Assembly (NCBI RefSeq): GCF_000497045.1
Contig: NW_015961970.1
Location: forward strand, 186,802-250,801
DNA length: 64,000 bases
Reading direction: 5' to 3'
Origin: Kalmanozyma brasiliensis GHG001
Taxonomy: Eukaryota > Basidiomycota > Ustilaginomycetes > Ustilaginales
This document shows, piece by piece, positions 1 through 9,512 of this stretch (positions within the stretch are counted from its first letter, which is position 1; every line of letters starts with the position of its first letter). The notes under the pieces were generated by a model, which saw nothing but the letters and a program-made list of their open reading frames with translations, was not told the DNA's origin and made no database searches. The translations under genes were made by a program, and so were the position numbers.

Positions 1-534
1 CGCTTCGAGGAGCACCTCGCCGAGATGTGGGCGCACGACCTGCAGGACGAAGTCAAAGCCCAACTCCTCGCCGACAAGAAGGCGGAGGAGAAAGCCATCG
101 AAGATCAAAAAGAGGCAGAAAAGGCTCAGCGGAACAAGGCGCGATATGCAGCGGGCAAGAAGAAGCATGCTGCTGCACTGGCGAGGGCTGCGGCCGGCCC
201 TGCGCCGCTCCACGACGACGAGGGTGATCGCACCGTCACGGGCATGGATGTGGACGATGTCAAGCAGGAGTGGGATGCGAGCAATGGGGGTAGCATCCAA
301 GGCACTCCGGCTCCACCGACCGGCGTGGGGATGGAGGAGGAAGATGTGGCGCATAGGGAGTCTACAGAGCCTGGAACACCACCGCTGCTCAGCAACGCGG
401 AGCATGGGCCTTGGTCATCGTCCCGCTCCGCTTCGCCAGAGGACCAGATTAGGCTGGTGCAGTCGTCACATCACACGAATGGGAGGGACGAAGAGGATGT
501 CGAGATGCACGACGACGCTTCGCGACCCAATTGA
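1..534 (+). CDS. Unknown protein, C-terminal part (5' end outside window)
   Basis: The frame is open from the first base of the window to a TGA at 532-534, so 177 residues of a longer protein are visible. The visible part begins with a charged, helix-prone stretch rich in Lys, Glu and Ala, probably coiled coil, followed by a low-complexity acidic tail rich in Ser, Pro, Asp and Glu. I do not recognise a domain. The tail resembles disordered ends of nuclear proteins, but that is only an impression. It is convergent with the next gene (stop at 1006, minus strand). Confidence 0.6.
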   Translation, partial: RFEEHLAEMWAHDLQDEVKAQLLADKKAEEKAIEDQKEAEKAQRNKARYAAGKKKHAAALARAAAGPAPLHDDEGDRTVTGMDVDDVKQEWDASNGGSIQGTPAPPTGVGMEEEDVAHRESTEPGTPPLLSNAEHGPWSSSRSASPEDQIRLVQSSHHTNGRDEEDVEMHDDASRPN

Positions 535-1005
535 GGTCGTATTGAATGCACAGTCTTTCATCACACGCCAGCGAAGTTGGGGTTTCAGAGATTGATTTCC
601 GTGAGAGAGAGGTTGAATTTGTGATCTTGGGGTGACAAGAACAACGAAGTCGATGCAAGGGGGAGCTTGCGTGGGACTTGGAAATGGTCATCAGCCACAA
701 GGGCGTGATCGACGATGCGGGCAATGATGCTCTGGGTCGTGAGAAACCAGCGACGGGATCTCCTGGAGATTGGTCTTCGCGACTCGGCGAGTGGAGAGGC
801 AGATGGCGATCTAGGACGATGGTGCCCAGGGTCGACTGCGTCACAGTGTCTGTTCGACTAGAGACGGTTTTGAGCGAGCGGTATGCGCAACTTCGCCATC
901 GCCTGGCTGACTCGCCCACCGGCGCGGTGATCCCGCTTTCTCTGTTCTATCTAGAGCATGATGTATAAAAAAAACACTTCAACAAATGGTGTCCAGCAGA
1001 CTGAC
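535..1005. other. Convergent intergenic region
   Basis: About 470 bases between two convergent stop codons, which should hold both 3' UTRs. A short A-run lies near 966-974 on the plus strand. I see no gene here; the open frames that cross it have no recognisable product. Confidence 0.5.
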
Positions 1006-1567
1006 TCAGGTGTTGCTGAACGAGTTGTTGAAGAAGGCCTTGTGCTGTTTGAGCAGTTTGCGCTGGGGGGAGGTGGAGCTTGAGCTCGCGGGGGCAGCGA
1101 CGGTGGTGGCGAGGGTGTCGAACGATTCTCGACCTGACGTATCAACAACGAAAGAAATCGTGGAAAATGGGTCAGACATGACGTCCCAACTAACGCTTTC
1201 CCTCTTTCGCCTCTATCCAGATTCTCTAATGGTGCCGCGCGAATCACTGCTCACCTGATTGCACGCGGGGTGGTTGAAACATACCCTTGAGAACGCTGAC
1301 GCGGTCATCGACAAAGCTAGCCCGGGGGGTCGACTTGAACGGCTGGGCGGGAACCATCTTGACAGCGGCAACAGGGGGCTCGAGGAAGTTGGGCATGCCA
1401 CCAAAGCCACCCATGCCCGTGAATTCGGCCTGGTACGGCTGCGTCTGACGAGGCGTCTTGCGCTTGCCCGTCTTGGTGGCGGGCACGAGCGTCGTCTCGG
1501 AGGTGTTGGCGTTGGTCATCACCGACGAGGAGATGGTGGACTTGGTCTTGCGGAAGAAGGAGAGCAT
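1006..1567 (-). CDS. Small unknown protein, two exons
   Basis: Exon 1 is 1567 down to 1255 and exon 2 is 1133 down to 1006, joined by a GTGAGC...CAG intron (1254 to 1134) that contains a CTGAC branch-like site. The exons sum to 441 nt, giving 146 residues. Without splicing the frame ends after 107 residues at a TGA inside the intron. The protein is basic, starts MLSFFRKTKS, has a Gly/Phe/Met patch (GMGGFGGMPNF) near residues 51-61, and ends in a basic segment and FFNNSFSNT. No family is recognised. The start is the first ATG after a poly-Thr-coding tract that is more likely 5' UTR. A TATATATA lies 126-133 nt upstream. The exon structure is inferred from splice signals and frame, not from transcripts. 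Confidence 0.6.
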
Positions 1568-1692
1568 GTTGAGAACGGTGGTAGTGGTGGTAGTGCTGGT
1601 GGTGGGAGTTGCGGTGGTCAGTTTGAAGATGTGTCTGGTGTGCGAGCTTGTTTGATGTGAGGGGCGGACGAGGGAGAGAGGATGTTGGGCTG

Positions 1693-1700
1693 TATATATA
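1693..1700 (-). promoter_or_regulatory. TATA-like element
   Basis: TATATATA about 130 nt upstream of the ATG at 1567 of the small minus-strand gene. Position and sequence fit a core promoter, but this is not tested. Confidence 0.4.
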
Positions 1701-2941
1701 GCCCTAGATGGCCTTGGCAGCATACGATAGCACGGTACACGATCGACTGAGCGTCGTCAACCTCTCACGTTTGGGAGAGTCCACATCCGGCACGAGGCGT
1801 ATGGGTTGCAACAAGCGAGCATCGACCCGGCGGACAACGAAACAGGCACACGGACAATCATTCATCGGAGTCACAGTCATGTTCGGGAAGTCAATCAGGA
1901 CCATTGCAGGCGTCGTCATGCTCGCGAGTCATGGCAGCTGTCAATCAGAGCGGCGCGCAGCAGGCACACGCGTCCAGGGGCCAGAGGAGGATCACCGCGG
2001 AGGACGCTAACGATTTAGCCGAGCGTATGAGTCGATTCTGTCCACGATGCTTGCACGGCATTGGCGATATGTGTATCCGAAGCGCGTTCCAACGGGACCA
2101 TGCCTCTTGCGTGCTCGCACGGCCACTCTGAGCAGGCCAGCATTGCGTGAGACCCCGAGACCACATCTTCGGTACCCGACACGAGCCACTGTACCTGAAA
2201 GGCACTCCGACCCAGGCCTGATACGAATGCCAAGACCGATAGCAACGTCCCGCGAGCGGGTCTTCAATCCCTCTTAGCACGCTTGATGGGCGGAGCTGGC
2301 TTCACAGATGAGAGACCGATTCAGGAACCACGTCCGACATCCGAATCGTCAGAAGCGAGAAGAGGGCGTCCAGAAGGGGACGAGTCGATCTGCGTCCCGT
2401 GGTTCAGGGTCTTTTCCCCCACACCGAAGAGGCTGAGCAGCCGCTTGACAGGTGGCCCAAAAAAGCCACAACGTGCTTGTGTTGATACCGAAGCGAGAAT
2501 CCCGCGGATCAGAAGGGACCCGGCTCGCTCGCTATCAGTGAGCCCCCCCGTGCGTCTCATGACACCTGCGACTGACTTGCTCACAGCTCGCACGGGCTGC
2601 TCAAGGCACAGCACAGCTCGGTGCTCACCAACGACTGCAAGTTTGGTAGAGCTTGGCTCGAGACCATTCCTTCAAACGCTACGCAATGCCATCGACATCC
2701 TCCCTCATCGGGCGTAGGCATGCATAGCCGCCGTCGACTGTCGTCCTGGCATAGAGCCATGTCACCGTCGCACGGCCTTGACGGTCTGTCATGCCGGTTG
2801 AAAGCCGAAACGGCATCGCAAAGAGTCATGAACAAAGGAGGATGACTCGACCATTCATGCAGGCTAGCGTTTTCAAGCTCCGCCGGCTGCGCCCACGTGA
2901 ATGGCTTTCCGTTGGGTGCGCGATCAACTGCGCCGAAACGG
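1701..2941. other. Region without a supported protein gene
   Basis: About 1.2 kb between the promoter of the small gene and tRNA-Tyr. Several overlapping frames exist on both strands, none with recognisable protein features. It does contain a well-formed intron-like element on the plus strand (2538-2586: GTGAGC, CTGAC at 2572-2576, CACAG end), so a small spliced gene or noncoding transcript is possible. Confidence 0.4.
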
Positions 2942-2950
2942 TATATATAT
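2942..2950 (+). promoter_or_regulatory. TATA element upstream of tRNA-Tyr
   Basis: TATATATAT 32-40 nt before the mature 5' end of tRNA-Tyr. A comparable element sits before the tRNA-Leu gene in this window, consistent with a Pol III upstream TATA as known in fission yeast. Confidence 0.55.
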
Positions 2951-2981
2951 GCTATAATTGACCAGGCGCAGTACGATAAAC

Positions 2982-3087
2982 CCGGACATAGCTCAGTTGG
3001 AAGTAGCGATGGTTTGTAATTGGAAACCCTAATCCGGTATTAACGGAAAAGCACCATAGGTCGCCGGTTCGATTCCGGCTGTCCGGA
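2982..3087 (+). tRNA. tRNA-Tyr (GTA) with 32-nt intron
   Basis: Acceptor CCGGACA (2982-2988) pairs with TGTCCGG (3080-3086), with discriminator A at 3087. C1-G72 with A73 is the eukaryotic tRNA-Tyr identity set. Anticodon stem ATGGT (3009-3013) pairs with ACCAT (3053-3057). Anticodon GTA is at 3016-3018. A 32-nt intron (3020-3051) follows base 37, the canonical position; tRNA-Tyr genes in eukaryotes usually carry one. The T arm is GCCGG-TTCGATT-CCGGC and contains the B box. Confidence 0.95.
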
Positions 3088-3094
3088 CGCTTCC

Positions 3095-3103
3095 TTTTTT
3101 TTT
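3095..3103 (+). terminator. Pol III terminator, T9
   Basis: A run of nine T begins seven bases after the tRNA-Tyr discriminator base, as expected for RNA polymerase III termination. Confidence 0.8.
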
Positions 3104-3233
3104 CGACCCTCATCACCATGACCCTTAGCCCCCCCATCTTTTCTCTATGACACTCGGAATCGACTGTCATATGCGGTTGGTGCTGCGTGGTGATTGCTGA
3201 ATGGAAACAAATACAAGGATCATGCTGTAGCGA

Positions 3234-4805
3234 CTACGTCTCGCTTCTCGCCGCCGCTCGCTTGGCGCGCTTCTCCGCCTTGGCCCTGACCTCCTTCTTC
3301 TCCCTATTCCTCTGCTGTCTCTCCCCGAACTGTCCATCGTGCAGTGCCATAGTCGCCACTCTCTTGGCCGTGCTGACCAAACCCAACTTTTCCAATATCG
3401 CATCTTCATCCTCCAGCCCTTCGAGCTGGGTGAGCTTGGTGCCGATCTTGTCCTCGATCGAATGCACGACGTCGATGTCTCTCTCCGTAATAAAACTGAT
3501 AGCGAATCCGCGTTTGCCGTTTCTCGCGGTACGACCGACCCGATGGACGTAGTCCTGCCAAGCGCTGGGGAGGTCCCAATTGACCACCAGTTCTACGTCC
3601 GGAATGTCCAGTCCGCGAGAACCTACGTCGGTGGCGATCAACACCGGGACACGCTGCGCGCGAAAGCTCTGCAGATTGCTCGATCGCTCCGATTGCTTCA
3701 GATGCGAATGCAAGGACACATTGGGTATTCCGAGTTCGGAGAGCATCCCCGAGAGGGTGGCAGCGGTCTTGCACCTCGCAGCAAAGATGATGGTCGAAGG
3801 TAGCGTAAGCGTTGCATCCTCCTCCTCGTCGTCTGACTGTTGGACGCGAGGTCGCTTGCCCTTCTTCCGTTCGTTTTCCGCTTTGCGTTCCAAATCCGCC
3901 ATTCGTTTGGCGCGCATCTTCCGCACGCGTTCGGAGGACGGCGCGATGGGTGGATGACGCATCACATGAAATAAGTACGGCTCGCGAATGTGCGACGGCA
4001 CAAACACGTACCTCTGCTCCAAGGTCGCAGGTGTTTTGGTGTCCATCTCGATCTTACACACCATGGGCTCGGGTTTCCCCTCGGGTCGTTTGGCGTTGGC
4101 GAGCTCGACGACTTCCTCGGTGAGTGTGGCGGTGAACAGTAGCGTTTGGAGCGTCTTTGCGCTCGGTAGGACGGAGTGAAGGTAATCGAGTTCCGGCTTG
4201 AACGTTGGGGTTAAGAGCCGATCCGCTTCGTCGAGCACGAGAAACCTGCATCGTCGCAACCCCCATTCTTCGCCACCCCCGGAGCGGAGGTGGTCGACAA
4301 GCCGACCGGGCGTAGCGACAATCACGTGTGGGCGTAAGTTTGCGAGTTCAGAGGCTTGTTTCATCATGTCCATGCCTCCGAGGACGAGAGCGCACCGAAG
4401 TCCCATCCTCGCCCCTTCGCCGACCGCTACGAACTGCTCGTGCAGCTGCACGCCGAGCTCGCGCGTCGGTGTAAGGACTACGGCGAAGCCCCCGACCATG
4501 TCTTTGATGAGCTTGTTCAGGATGGGCAGGGCGAAACAGAGCGTTTTGCCGGAACCGGTTTGAGCGCCACCGACTAGATCGCGCCCTTCGAGGACGGAGG
4601 GGATGGTGAGACTCTGGATTGGAGTGGGGATCTTGATTTGGAGCGCGGCGAGACTGCGGATGAGCATGGGAGAGATGCCGATCGAGGAGAAGGAGGTGTG
4701 TTTGGGCGGCTCGGTTGCGCTTTTGGCTACTTGCTGGATGGGGCGAGATGATGTGGATGCCGAGCTGGAGGGCTCGGCGGAGGTGCTGGACGCGACAGGC
4801 GGCAT
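3234..4805 (-). CDS. DBP8: ATP-dependent RNA helicase DBP8 (DDX49 family)
   Basis: DEAD-box RNA helicase of 523 residues acting in the nucleolus on 18S rRNA maturation (family knowledge). In order: a Ser-rich N-terminus, the Q-motif region with PTPIQ near residue 61, Walker A AQTGSGKT (81-88), PTRELG (113-118), DEAD (192-195), motif III FTAT (224-227), RGLD (397-400) and HRVGRTAR (421-428). The TAT form of motif III is usual for Dbp8/DDX49. A charged insert (about 285-335, KKGKR then an acidic run) lies between the two RecA domains. The sequence around the Q motif matches Dbp8 better than other DEAD-box groups. No introns. Divergent from the SVP26-like gene, with 342 bp between start codons. 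Confidence 0.9.
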   Translation of the reverse strand: MPPVASSTSAEPSSSASTSSRPIQQVAKSATEPPKHTSFSSIGISPMLIRSLAALQIKIPTPIQSLTIPSVLEGRDLVGGAQTGSGKTLCFALPILNKLIKDMVGGFAVVLTPTRELGVQLHEQFVAVGEGARMGLRCALVLGGMDMMKQASELANLRPHVIVATPGRLVDHLRSGGGEEWGLRRCRFLVLDEADRLLTPTFKPELDYLHSVLPSAKTLQTLLFTATLTEEVVELANAKRPEGKPEPMVCKIEMDTKTPATLEQRYVFVPSHIREPYLFHVMRHPPIAPSSERVRKMRAKRMADLERKAENERKKGKRPRVQQSDDEEEDATLTLPSTIIFAARCKTAATLSGMLSELGIPNVSLHSHLKQSERSSNLQSFRAQRVPVLIATDVGSRGLDIPDVELVVNWDLPSAWQDYVHRVGRTARNGKRGFAISFITERDIDVVHSIEDKIGTKLTQLEGLEDEDAILEKLGLVSTAKRVATMALHDGQFGERQQRNREKKEVRAKAEKRAKRAAARSET

Positions 4806-5147
4806 GGTAGCGTCTGTTTGTCCTTCGAGGGACGACTATGTCGTGAAAGTATCGAGCGCTTCCGTTATGATAGCGTTGGCATGCAGAAGTGTCCTCGCAA
4901 GACGAGTCGAGGTGTCGAGGTTGGCGAATAAGGAAGGTGTTTGGTGGCCATTTTGACATCGAAGGAAGAAAGGGTTCACAACCTTCAAAATTTCCATGGC
5001 GGCAAATGCCAAAAAAAAGTTGGCTCGGAAGTCGGCGACACTTGCTGGCGCCTCCACACCATCAAAGTGTCCAGCTGTGCTCACTTCCCCATCTACGTTC
5101 CTCGGCTGTCAACGAGACCATCAGCCTAACGACACGACGATGCACAC
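4806..5147. promoter_or_regulatory. Divergent promoter region DBP8 / SVP26-like
   Basis: 342 bases between two divergent start codons. It must hold both promoters and 5' UTRs. I see an A-run near 5013-5020 and no convincing TATA box. Confidence 0.4.
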
Positions 5148-5759
5148 ATGATCCTCACCCTGCTCACGGGCCTCTTCGTCGTCGCTGCCGGTGCAGCGCT
5201 TGTCGTCTGTCTCGCGCTCGGCCTGCTCTCGCTATCGCAGTACATCGAGTCGCACGCCAACAGATCTCGGCGGCTGGCTCTGCGAACACTCTACCTCGTC
5301 CTGCTCATTCAGGCCCTCCTCGTTCTCGACGGCGTACCTCTCGCGCCTTTCCTGCCGGGCCTGGCTGCTGCGCTGCTGCATCGCTCGGCACTCCTCGACC
5401 CCTCCTGGCCATTCTCACCCGCCTCCTCCGTCTTGACCAGCCTCGCATCGCTCCTCGTCCTCCCTTTAGCATCACACATCCTCCTCATCCGCCACCATAC
5501 CCTTACCAGCCATACGTGGCATCAACATCGATACGATACCCTACACCGCGCCAAGCTGCCGGGCGGACGACTCGACTGGGACGTGCCAGAGAGCACACCG
5601 GGGCAGCGCGAGATGACGAGTCTGCAGGTGTGTGCGGTGCTATCCGTATGTGTTTGGTCGATACCTGTGGTGAGGCTGCTAGGGAGGATTGCGGCTGCGG
5701 AATGGGGGAGTGCCGGTGTCGTTGATGGGCGGGTTGCGAGGAGGAGCTCAGGGAGGTGA
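5148..5759 (+). CDS. SVP26/TEX261 family ER-Golgi membrane protein
   Basis: 203 residues starting MILTLL, the typical start of Svp26/TEX261 proteins, which act as COPII cargo adaptors that retain or export type II membrane glycosyltransferases between ER and Golgi. The first about 45 residues form a hydrophobic segment followed by a YIESHA motif, which corresponds to the conserved Glu in the family; further hydrophobic segments lie near 47-70, 88-112 and 158-178. The C-terminus differs from yeast. The stop codon TGA lies inside a GTGAGT, so the last exon may be mis-assigned (see findings). No other intron is evident. Family assignment is good, exact C-terminus less so. Confidence 0.75.
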   Translation: MILTLLTGLFVVAAGAALVVCLALGLLSLSQYIESHANRSRRLALRTLYLVLLIQALLVLDGVPLAPFLPGLAAALLHRSALLDPSWPFSPASSVLTSLASLLVLPLASHILLIRHHTLTSHTWHQHRYDTLHRAKLPGGRLDWDVPESTPGQREMTSLQVCAVLSVCVWSIPVVRLLGRIAAAEWGSAGVVDGRVARRSSGR

Positions 5760-6564
5760 GTAGGGGATCGGCGATCGCGTCACCGATATGGATGAGGATT
5801 GGCGCGCCTACCGCTTTTGCCGCCAGCCGATGCACGCATTGCAATTTTCGATGGATTTTCTGTGCCTCCTTTTTGACTGAGAACAAGAATCGTCTGTGGT
5901 ATTTTTGGCTCACGCACAGTGAGTTGTTCGCCTCTTCGGTCTGTTCGGCCGTGCCCGAGCTAAAAACCGCACCGACAGCCCGCAGAAAGGGCGGCTATAA
6001 ACGCGACTTTGTTCGCTCATCGATGGCTTAACACTCATGAAATTGCTGCCCCGCTCGTCGAAGCTCAAGCTCAAGCTCTGACGGCCCTCGATCGAGCCTC
6101 GTGTCATCCAGCTTGCCCCCGCACAAACTCGATTGTCACAGCACTGAGTCTCATCGAGTCGGTCAGGTAGATCGAAGCTGCCTTGGTGATCCGTTCGGAC
6201 AAGCACAGAGGGTGAAGGAAGATCTTCGGCACCCCAAACCGAACAAGCTGCCCAGTGCGGGGGAGAGGTGCGGCGTTCGGTCGAGGGATGCGAAGTTTTC
6301 CGACGTCAGGCCTGTTTGCGGCGGCTGGATGGCAAGTCGCGTGGCGAAAGTTTGGAATTCGTCGAACCGGTAACCGGGTTGAGCAAATCGCCGTTTGGAG
6401 GGCGAAGCAAACAGAGCTTGCCACACTCGGCCTGTGCCTGTTTGCTTGCCCTCCCCCCGCATCAACGCTTCCTTCTCTTGTCGACATCCGATTCTACATA
6501 TAACCACTTCATCTCATCTCACCACCGCTGAAGTCACGTCAACAGAGACTTCACAGCAGCAACG
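5760..6564. other. Intergenic region with GCDH promoter
   Basis: About 800 bases between two plus-strand genes. A TATAAA-like site lies near 5995 and a TACATATAA near 6495, about 65 nt before the GCDH start; the latter is better placed as a core promoter. A short tandem AAGCTC repeat occurs near 6060-6078. No gene seen. Confidence 0.4.
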
Positions 6565-7899
6565 ATGTCCAACGCACTCCGTCAAGCATTGCCAGCGCTG
6601 AAGCGCGCCGCCGCTCCGAGCGCCCGCACTCCGCTCGCAACTTCGTCCGTCGCAGCCCGCTCCTACGGCACCACCCCCGATACGGCCCCCGAGCAATACA
6701 AGATGACCAAGTTCAGCAAGTTCAACTGGGAAGATCCCATGTCGCTTTTCACGTCCCAACTCTCCGAAGACGAGATCGCCATCTCGCAAACCGCCCACGA
6801 CTTTTGTCAAGAAACCCTGCAACCCAAAGTCACCGAGATGTATCGCAACGAGAGCTGGGATCCGACGATCCTTCCCTCGCTGGGCGAGCTCGGTTTGCTC
6901 GGGTCTACGATTGAGGGGTATGGATGTGCGGGGGTGAACAGCGTTTCCTACGGATTGATTGCGAGGGAGGTCGAGCGCGTCGATTCGGGGTATCGAAGTA
7001 TCATGTCCGTCCAGTCCTCGCTGGTGATGGGACCGATCAATCAATTCGGCACGGAAGCGCAAAAGGAAAAGTACCTGCCTCGATTGGCTAAGGGTGAGCT
7101 GGTGGGCTGTTTTGGTCTGACCGAACCGAACCACGGTTCCGACCCCTCCTCCATGGAGACCACCGCCACCGACACGAGTGACGGCGAGATCGTGCTCAAC
7201 GGTAGCAAGACGTGGATCTCCAACTCGCCCCACGCCGACGTGTTCGTCATCTGGGCCAAATGCAAGTGGGACAACAAGATTCGCGGTTTCATCGTTGAAA
7301 AAGGCACCAAGGGTCTCAGTGCACCTGCGATCAAGAACAAGCTCCAACTGCGTGCTTCGGTCACCGGCTCCATCTTCCTCGAAGACGTCCGTGTCAAGCG
7401 GGACGAATCGCTCCTCCCTCACGCGAGACCCGGTCTGGGTTCTCCCTTCGAATGTTTGAACTCGGCTAGGTATGGTATTAGCTGGGGCGCTATGGGTGCT
7501 TTGGAAGCATGCATCTCCGAAGCACGCCAGTACGCTTTGGACAGAAACCAATTCGGTCGGCCCATCGCAGCCTTCCAACTCATCCAGCAAAAACTCGCCG
7601 ACGCATCCACCGAAGCCGCTCTGGGTTTGATGTGTTCCCTCCAACTCGGCCGCATGAAGGACACCGGAGAATGGTCCCCCGAAATGGTATCTCTCGCGAA
7701 GCGAAACAACTGCAACAAGGCCCTCCAACAATCCCGCAGTCTGTTGGACATCTTTGGTGGAAACGCCACCAGTGACGAGTACCACTGTGGAAGACACGTT
7801 CAGAATTTGCAAACGGTCAATACCTACGAGGGAAGTTACGGCATTCACACGTTGATCCTCGGAAAGGGCATCACGGGGCTGCAGGCTTTCGCCAACTAG
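6565..7899 (+). CDS. GCDH: Glutaryl-CoA dehydrogenase, mitochondrial
   Basis: Acyl-CoA dehydrogenase of 444 residues that oxidatively decarboxylates glutaryl-CoA to crotonyl-CoA in lysine, hydroxylysine and tryptophan breakdown, with FAD and ETF as electron acceptor. The first about 45 residues look like a mitochondrial presequence (Arg/Ala/Ser-rich, no acids until Asp39). FNWEDP near 53 and [10 protein letters not shown] near 136-145 are diagnostic of GCDH, with Arg144 in the substrate site. [15 protein letters not shown] (182-196) and WISN (217-220) are FAD-contacting signatures. The catalytic base is Glu422 in [10 protein letters not shown]. Length matches the human enzyme and there are no introns. 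The stop is only 47 bases from the convergent stop of the next gene. Confidence 0.95.
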   Translation: MSNALRQALPALKRAAAPSARTPLATSSVAARSYGTTPDTAPEQYKMTKFSKFNWEDPMSLFTSQLSEDEIAISQTAHDFCQETLQPKVTEMYRNESWDPTILPSLGELGLLGSTIEGYGCAGVNSVSYGLIAREVERVDSGYRSIMSVQSSLVMGPINQFGTEAQKEKYLPRLAKGELVGCFGLTEPNHGSDPSSMETTATDTSDGEIVLNGSKTWISNSPHADVFVIWAKCKWDNKIRGFIVEKGTKGLSAPAIKNKLQLRASVTGSIFLEDVRVKRDESLLPHARPGLGSPFECLNSARYGISWGAMGALEACISEARQYALDRNQFGRPIAAFQLIQQKLADASTEAALGLMCSLQLGRMKDTGEWSPEMVSLAKRNNCNKALQQSRSLLDIFGGNATSDEYHCGRHVQNLQTVNTYEGSYGIHTLILGKGITGLQAFAN

Positions 7900-7946
7900 A
7901 TTTAATGGAATCGCATTACGGAACAGAAGAGCGTGTGTGTGGGATG

Positions 7947-9023
7947 TCAATCGGTACGTGGATTGCCCCGATACCAATAGGCATTGAGCGTGTTGAGCAC
8001 CAAACTGGGCACCGTGCCGATCGTATTGAGCACCGTGACGCCAAAGGTGAGGTCTTCGGTCGAGATCTTCTTGCCCTTGAGCCATTTCAACGGTTTCTTC
8101 GAGCTCTCACCCGCCACCTTTTCCTCCGGAGTGTCGTTCTCGATGGCCTCCGTGGGAGGGTCGTGCGACGACGGCGAGGTCATCTCGATGTGCGCGCGCG
8201 GAAAACCGGGTCGCGGACTCAGCGTCGAGGGACGACGAGTGAAGGCGGCCGATTGGGGCATAGACGAGATCAGACGGTCGCGCTCCTCATCGGGTACCGG
8301 AGCGGGCGGGGAGTGCCAGTGCGAGATCGGCGGAGCGGTAGGCGGATGCAGATCGTGCGTCGCTTCCGCTGCTATCTCTTCGAGTCCTTCGGCGCTTGCA
8401 GGGGCCAGGCCACGCTTCTTCATCCGTCCTCCCATGGTCAAGCCATCGAGTCTGCTTGGTCCAGTGGGGAGATCCGGTGCGGCTGCAGCTGACGAAGCTT
8501 CGCCGTAGACAGAGTGACCAGCGGCGAAGCCATCTCGTGGCTGCGACTCCTCTCGCGCACCAAGCACGTAGCACGGCCTCTTGACCACCTTCGGCTTGCG
8601 GCGCTGCACCTCGTCCAGCGTGGTGTACGTCGCAAAGGCGCACAGCGTATCGCCCACCTTGGGCAACGGCTTGCTCTTCTCCGCCTCCATCCTTTCCTTC
8701 TGCTTACGATATTTGGCTTGGTTGTTGAGGAAGGAGCGAAGGCTGACGTAGTTCCACCCGATGGTGCTGGCGATGCCGATGCCGGATAGCATGATGACGA
8801 GGGGCCGCTTCCAGTCCTTAGGTGCCTCTAGGGCGGCGTTCTCGATGGCTTTGACTGCGGTAGATGCGGGCTGCGACTGACGTTTGAGGAGGGAGGAAGG
8901 TGTGATGGGCGAGTGGTGAGCAGTAGACTGTTGGCGAACCGACTGGCGCGGGGGAATGGGCGAAGTACGAGCACACAGGCTCATGATGGCCAGAGCCAGC
9001 AGGTAGACCAGGATACCCCTCAT
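7947..9023 (-). CDS. Unknown membrane protein with signal-like N-terminus
   Basis: 358 residues, no recognised family. The first about 18 residues are strongly hydrophobic (ILVYLLALAIM) and look like a signal peptide or signal anchor. A second hydrophobic segment at about 74-95 is followed by a basic helix (KYRKQKERMEAEK), suggesting a single-pass or hairpin membrane protein. The middle third is Pro/Ser-rich and probably disordered; a final hydrophobic stretch lies at about 325-350. The ATG at 9023 is the first in the frame and is directly followed by the signal-like segment. Convergent with GCDH. It could be a smut-specific protein. Confidence 0.6.
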   Translation of the reverse strand: MRGILVYLLALAIMSLCARTSPIPPRQSVRQQSTAHHSPITPSSLLKRQSQPASTAVKAIENAALEAPKDWKRPLVIMLSGIGIASTIGWNYVSLRSFLNNQAKYRKQKERMEAEKSKPLPKVGDTLCAFATYTTLDEVQRRKPKVVKRPCYVLGAREESQPRDGFAAGHSVYGEASSAAAAPDLPTGPSRLDGLTMGGRMKKRGLAPASAEGLEEIAAEATHDLHPPTAPPISHWHSPPAPVPDEERDRLISSMPQSAAFTRRPSTLSPRPGFPRAHIEMTSPSSHDPPTEAIENDTPEEKVAGESSKKPLKWLKGKKISTEDLTFGVTVLNTIGTVPSLVLNTLNAYWYRGNPRTD

Positions 9024-9512
9024 CGTCGGTGTTGCCTAGCAGAAGCTCGAAATCCGTTCGTGGTCCGAAATGCGAGCCAGCTTGTGGTAGGGAAAGCAGC
9101 GCAAATTGACCCTTTATAGCTCCCTTTGCTCGCTCCGAGTGCTCGCCCATCCGCTGAAGCAAGCTCTTGCTCCTGCTGTGTCCTGCTCCGAAGTGAGAAC
9201 AATAGCATCCAGGCTCGGACGGTTTTACGCCTGGTCCGAGTAGACCCGACATGGACAACCGCTTGCGATAGGCTCGTCGTAATACTGAACCGAAGCATCG
9301 GAAGCCTAATGGTCGTTTGCCCACTCATTACTCCTATACGTAGACAATGACGAAAGGCTCCGAGATGAACTTTCCGCAGTAATCCTTCCTTTTGTCCGGC
9401 GGCTGGGTCGGCGGGGTGTCTGCCGTGCTGGCCGCAGCAAGATATCATCTGATCACTTCCGGTTGACAGCGCGATTGCGTGCTACATTGTCCGTGACGGC
9501 TGTTTCCGGGAT
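9024..9512. other. Intergenic region
   Basis: About 490 bases between two minus-strand genes; it should contain the VPS37 3' UTR and the promoter of the membrane protein gene. I checked for tRNA and snoRNA signatures and found nothing convincing. Confidence 0.4.

Noticed and set aside
9340..9450. Possible small RNA between the membrane protein and VPS37
   Set aside because: C-box-like ATGACGA and a CTGA about 90 nt later have mismatches and no closing stem.
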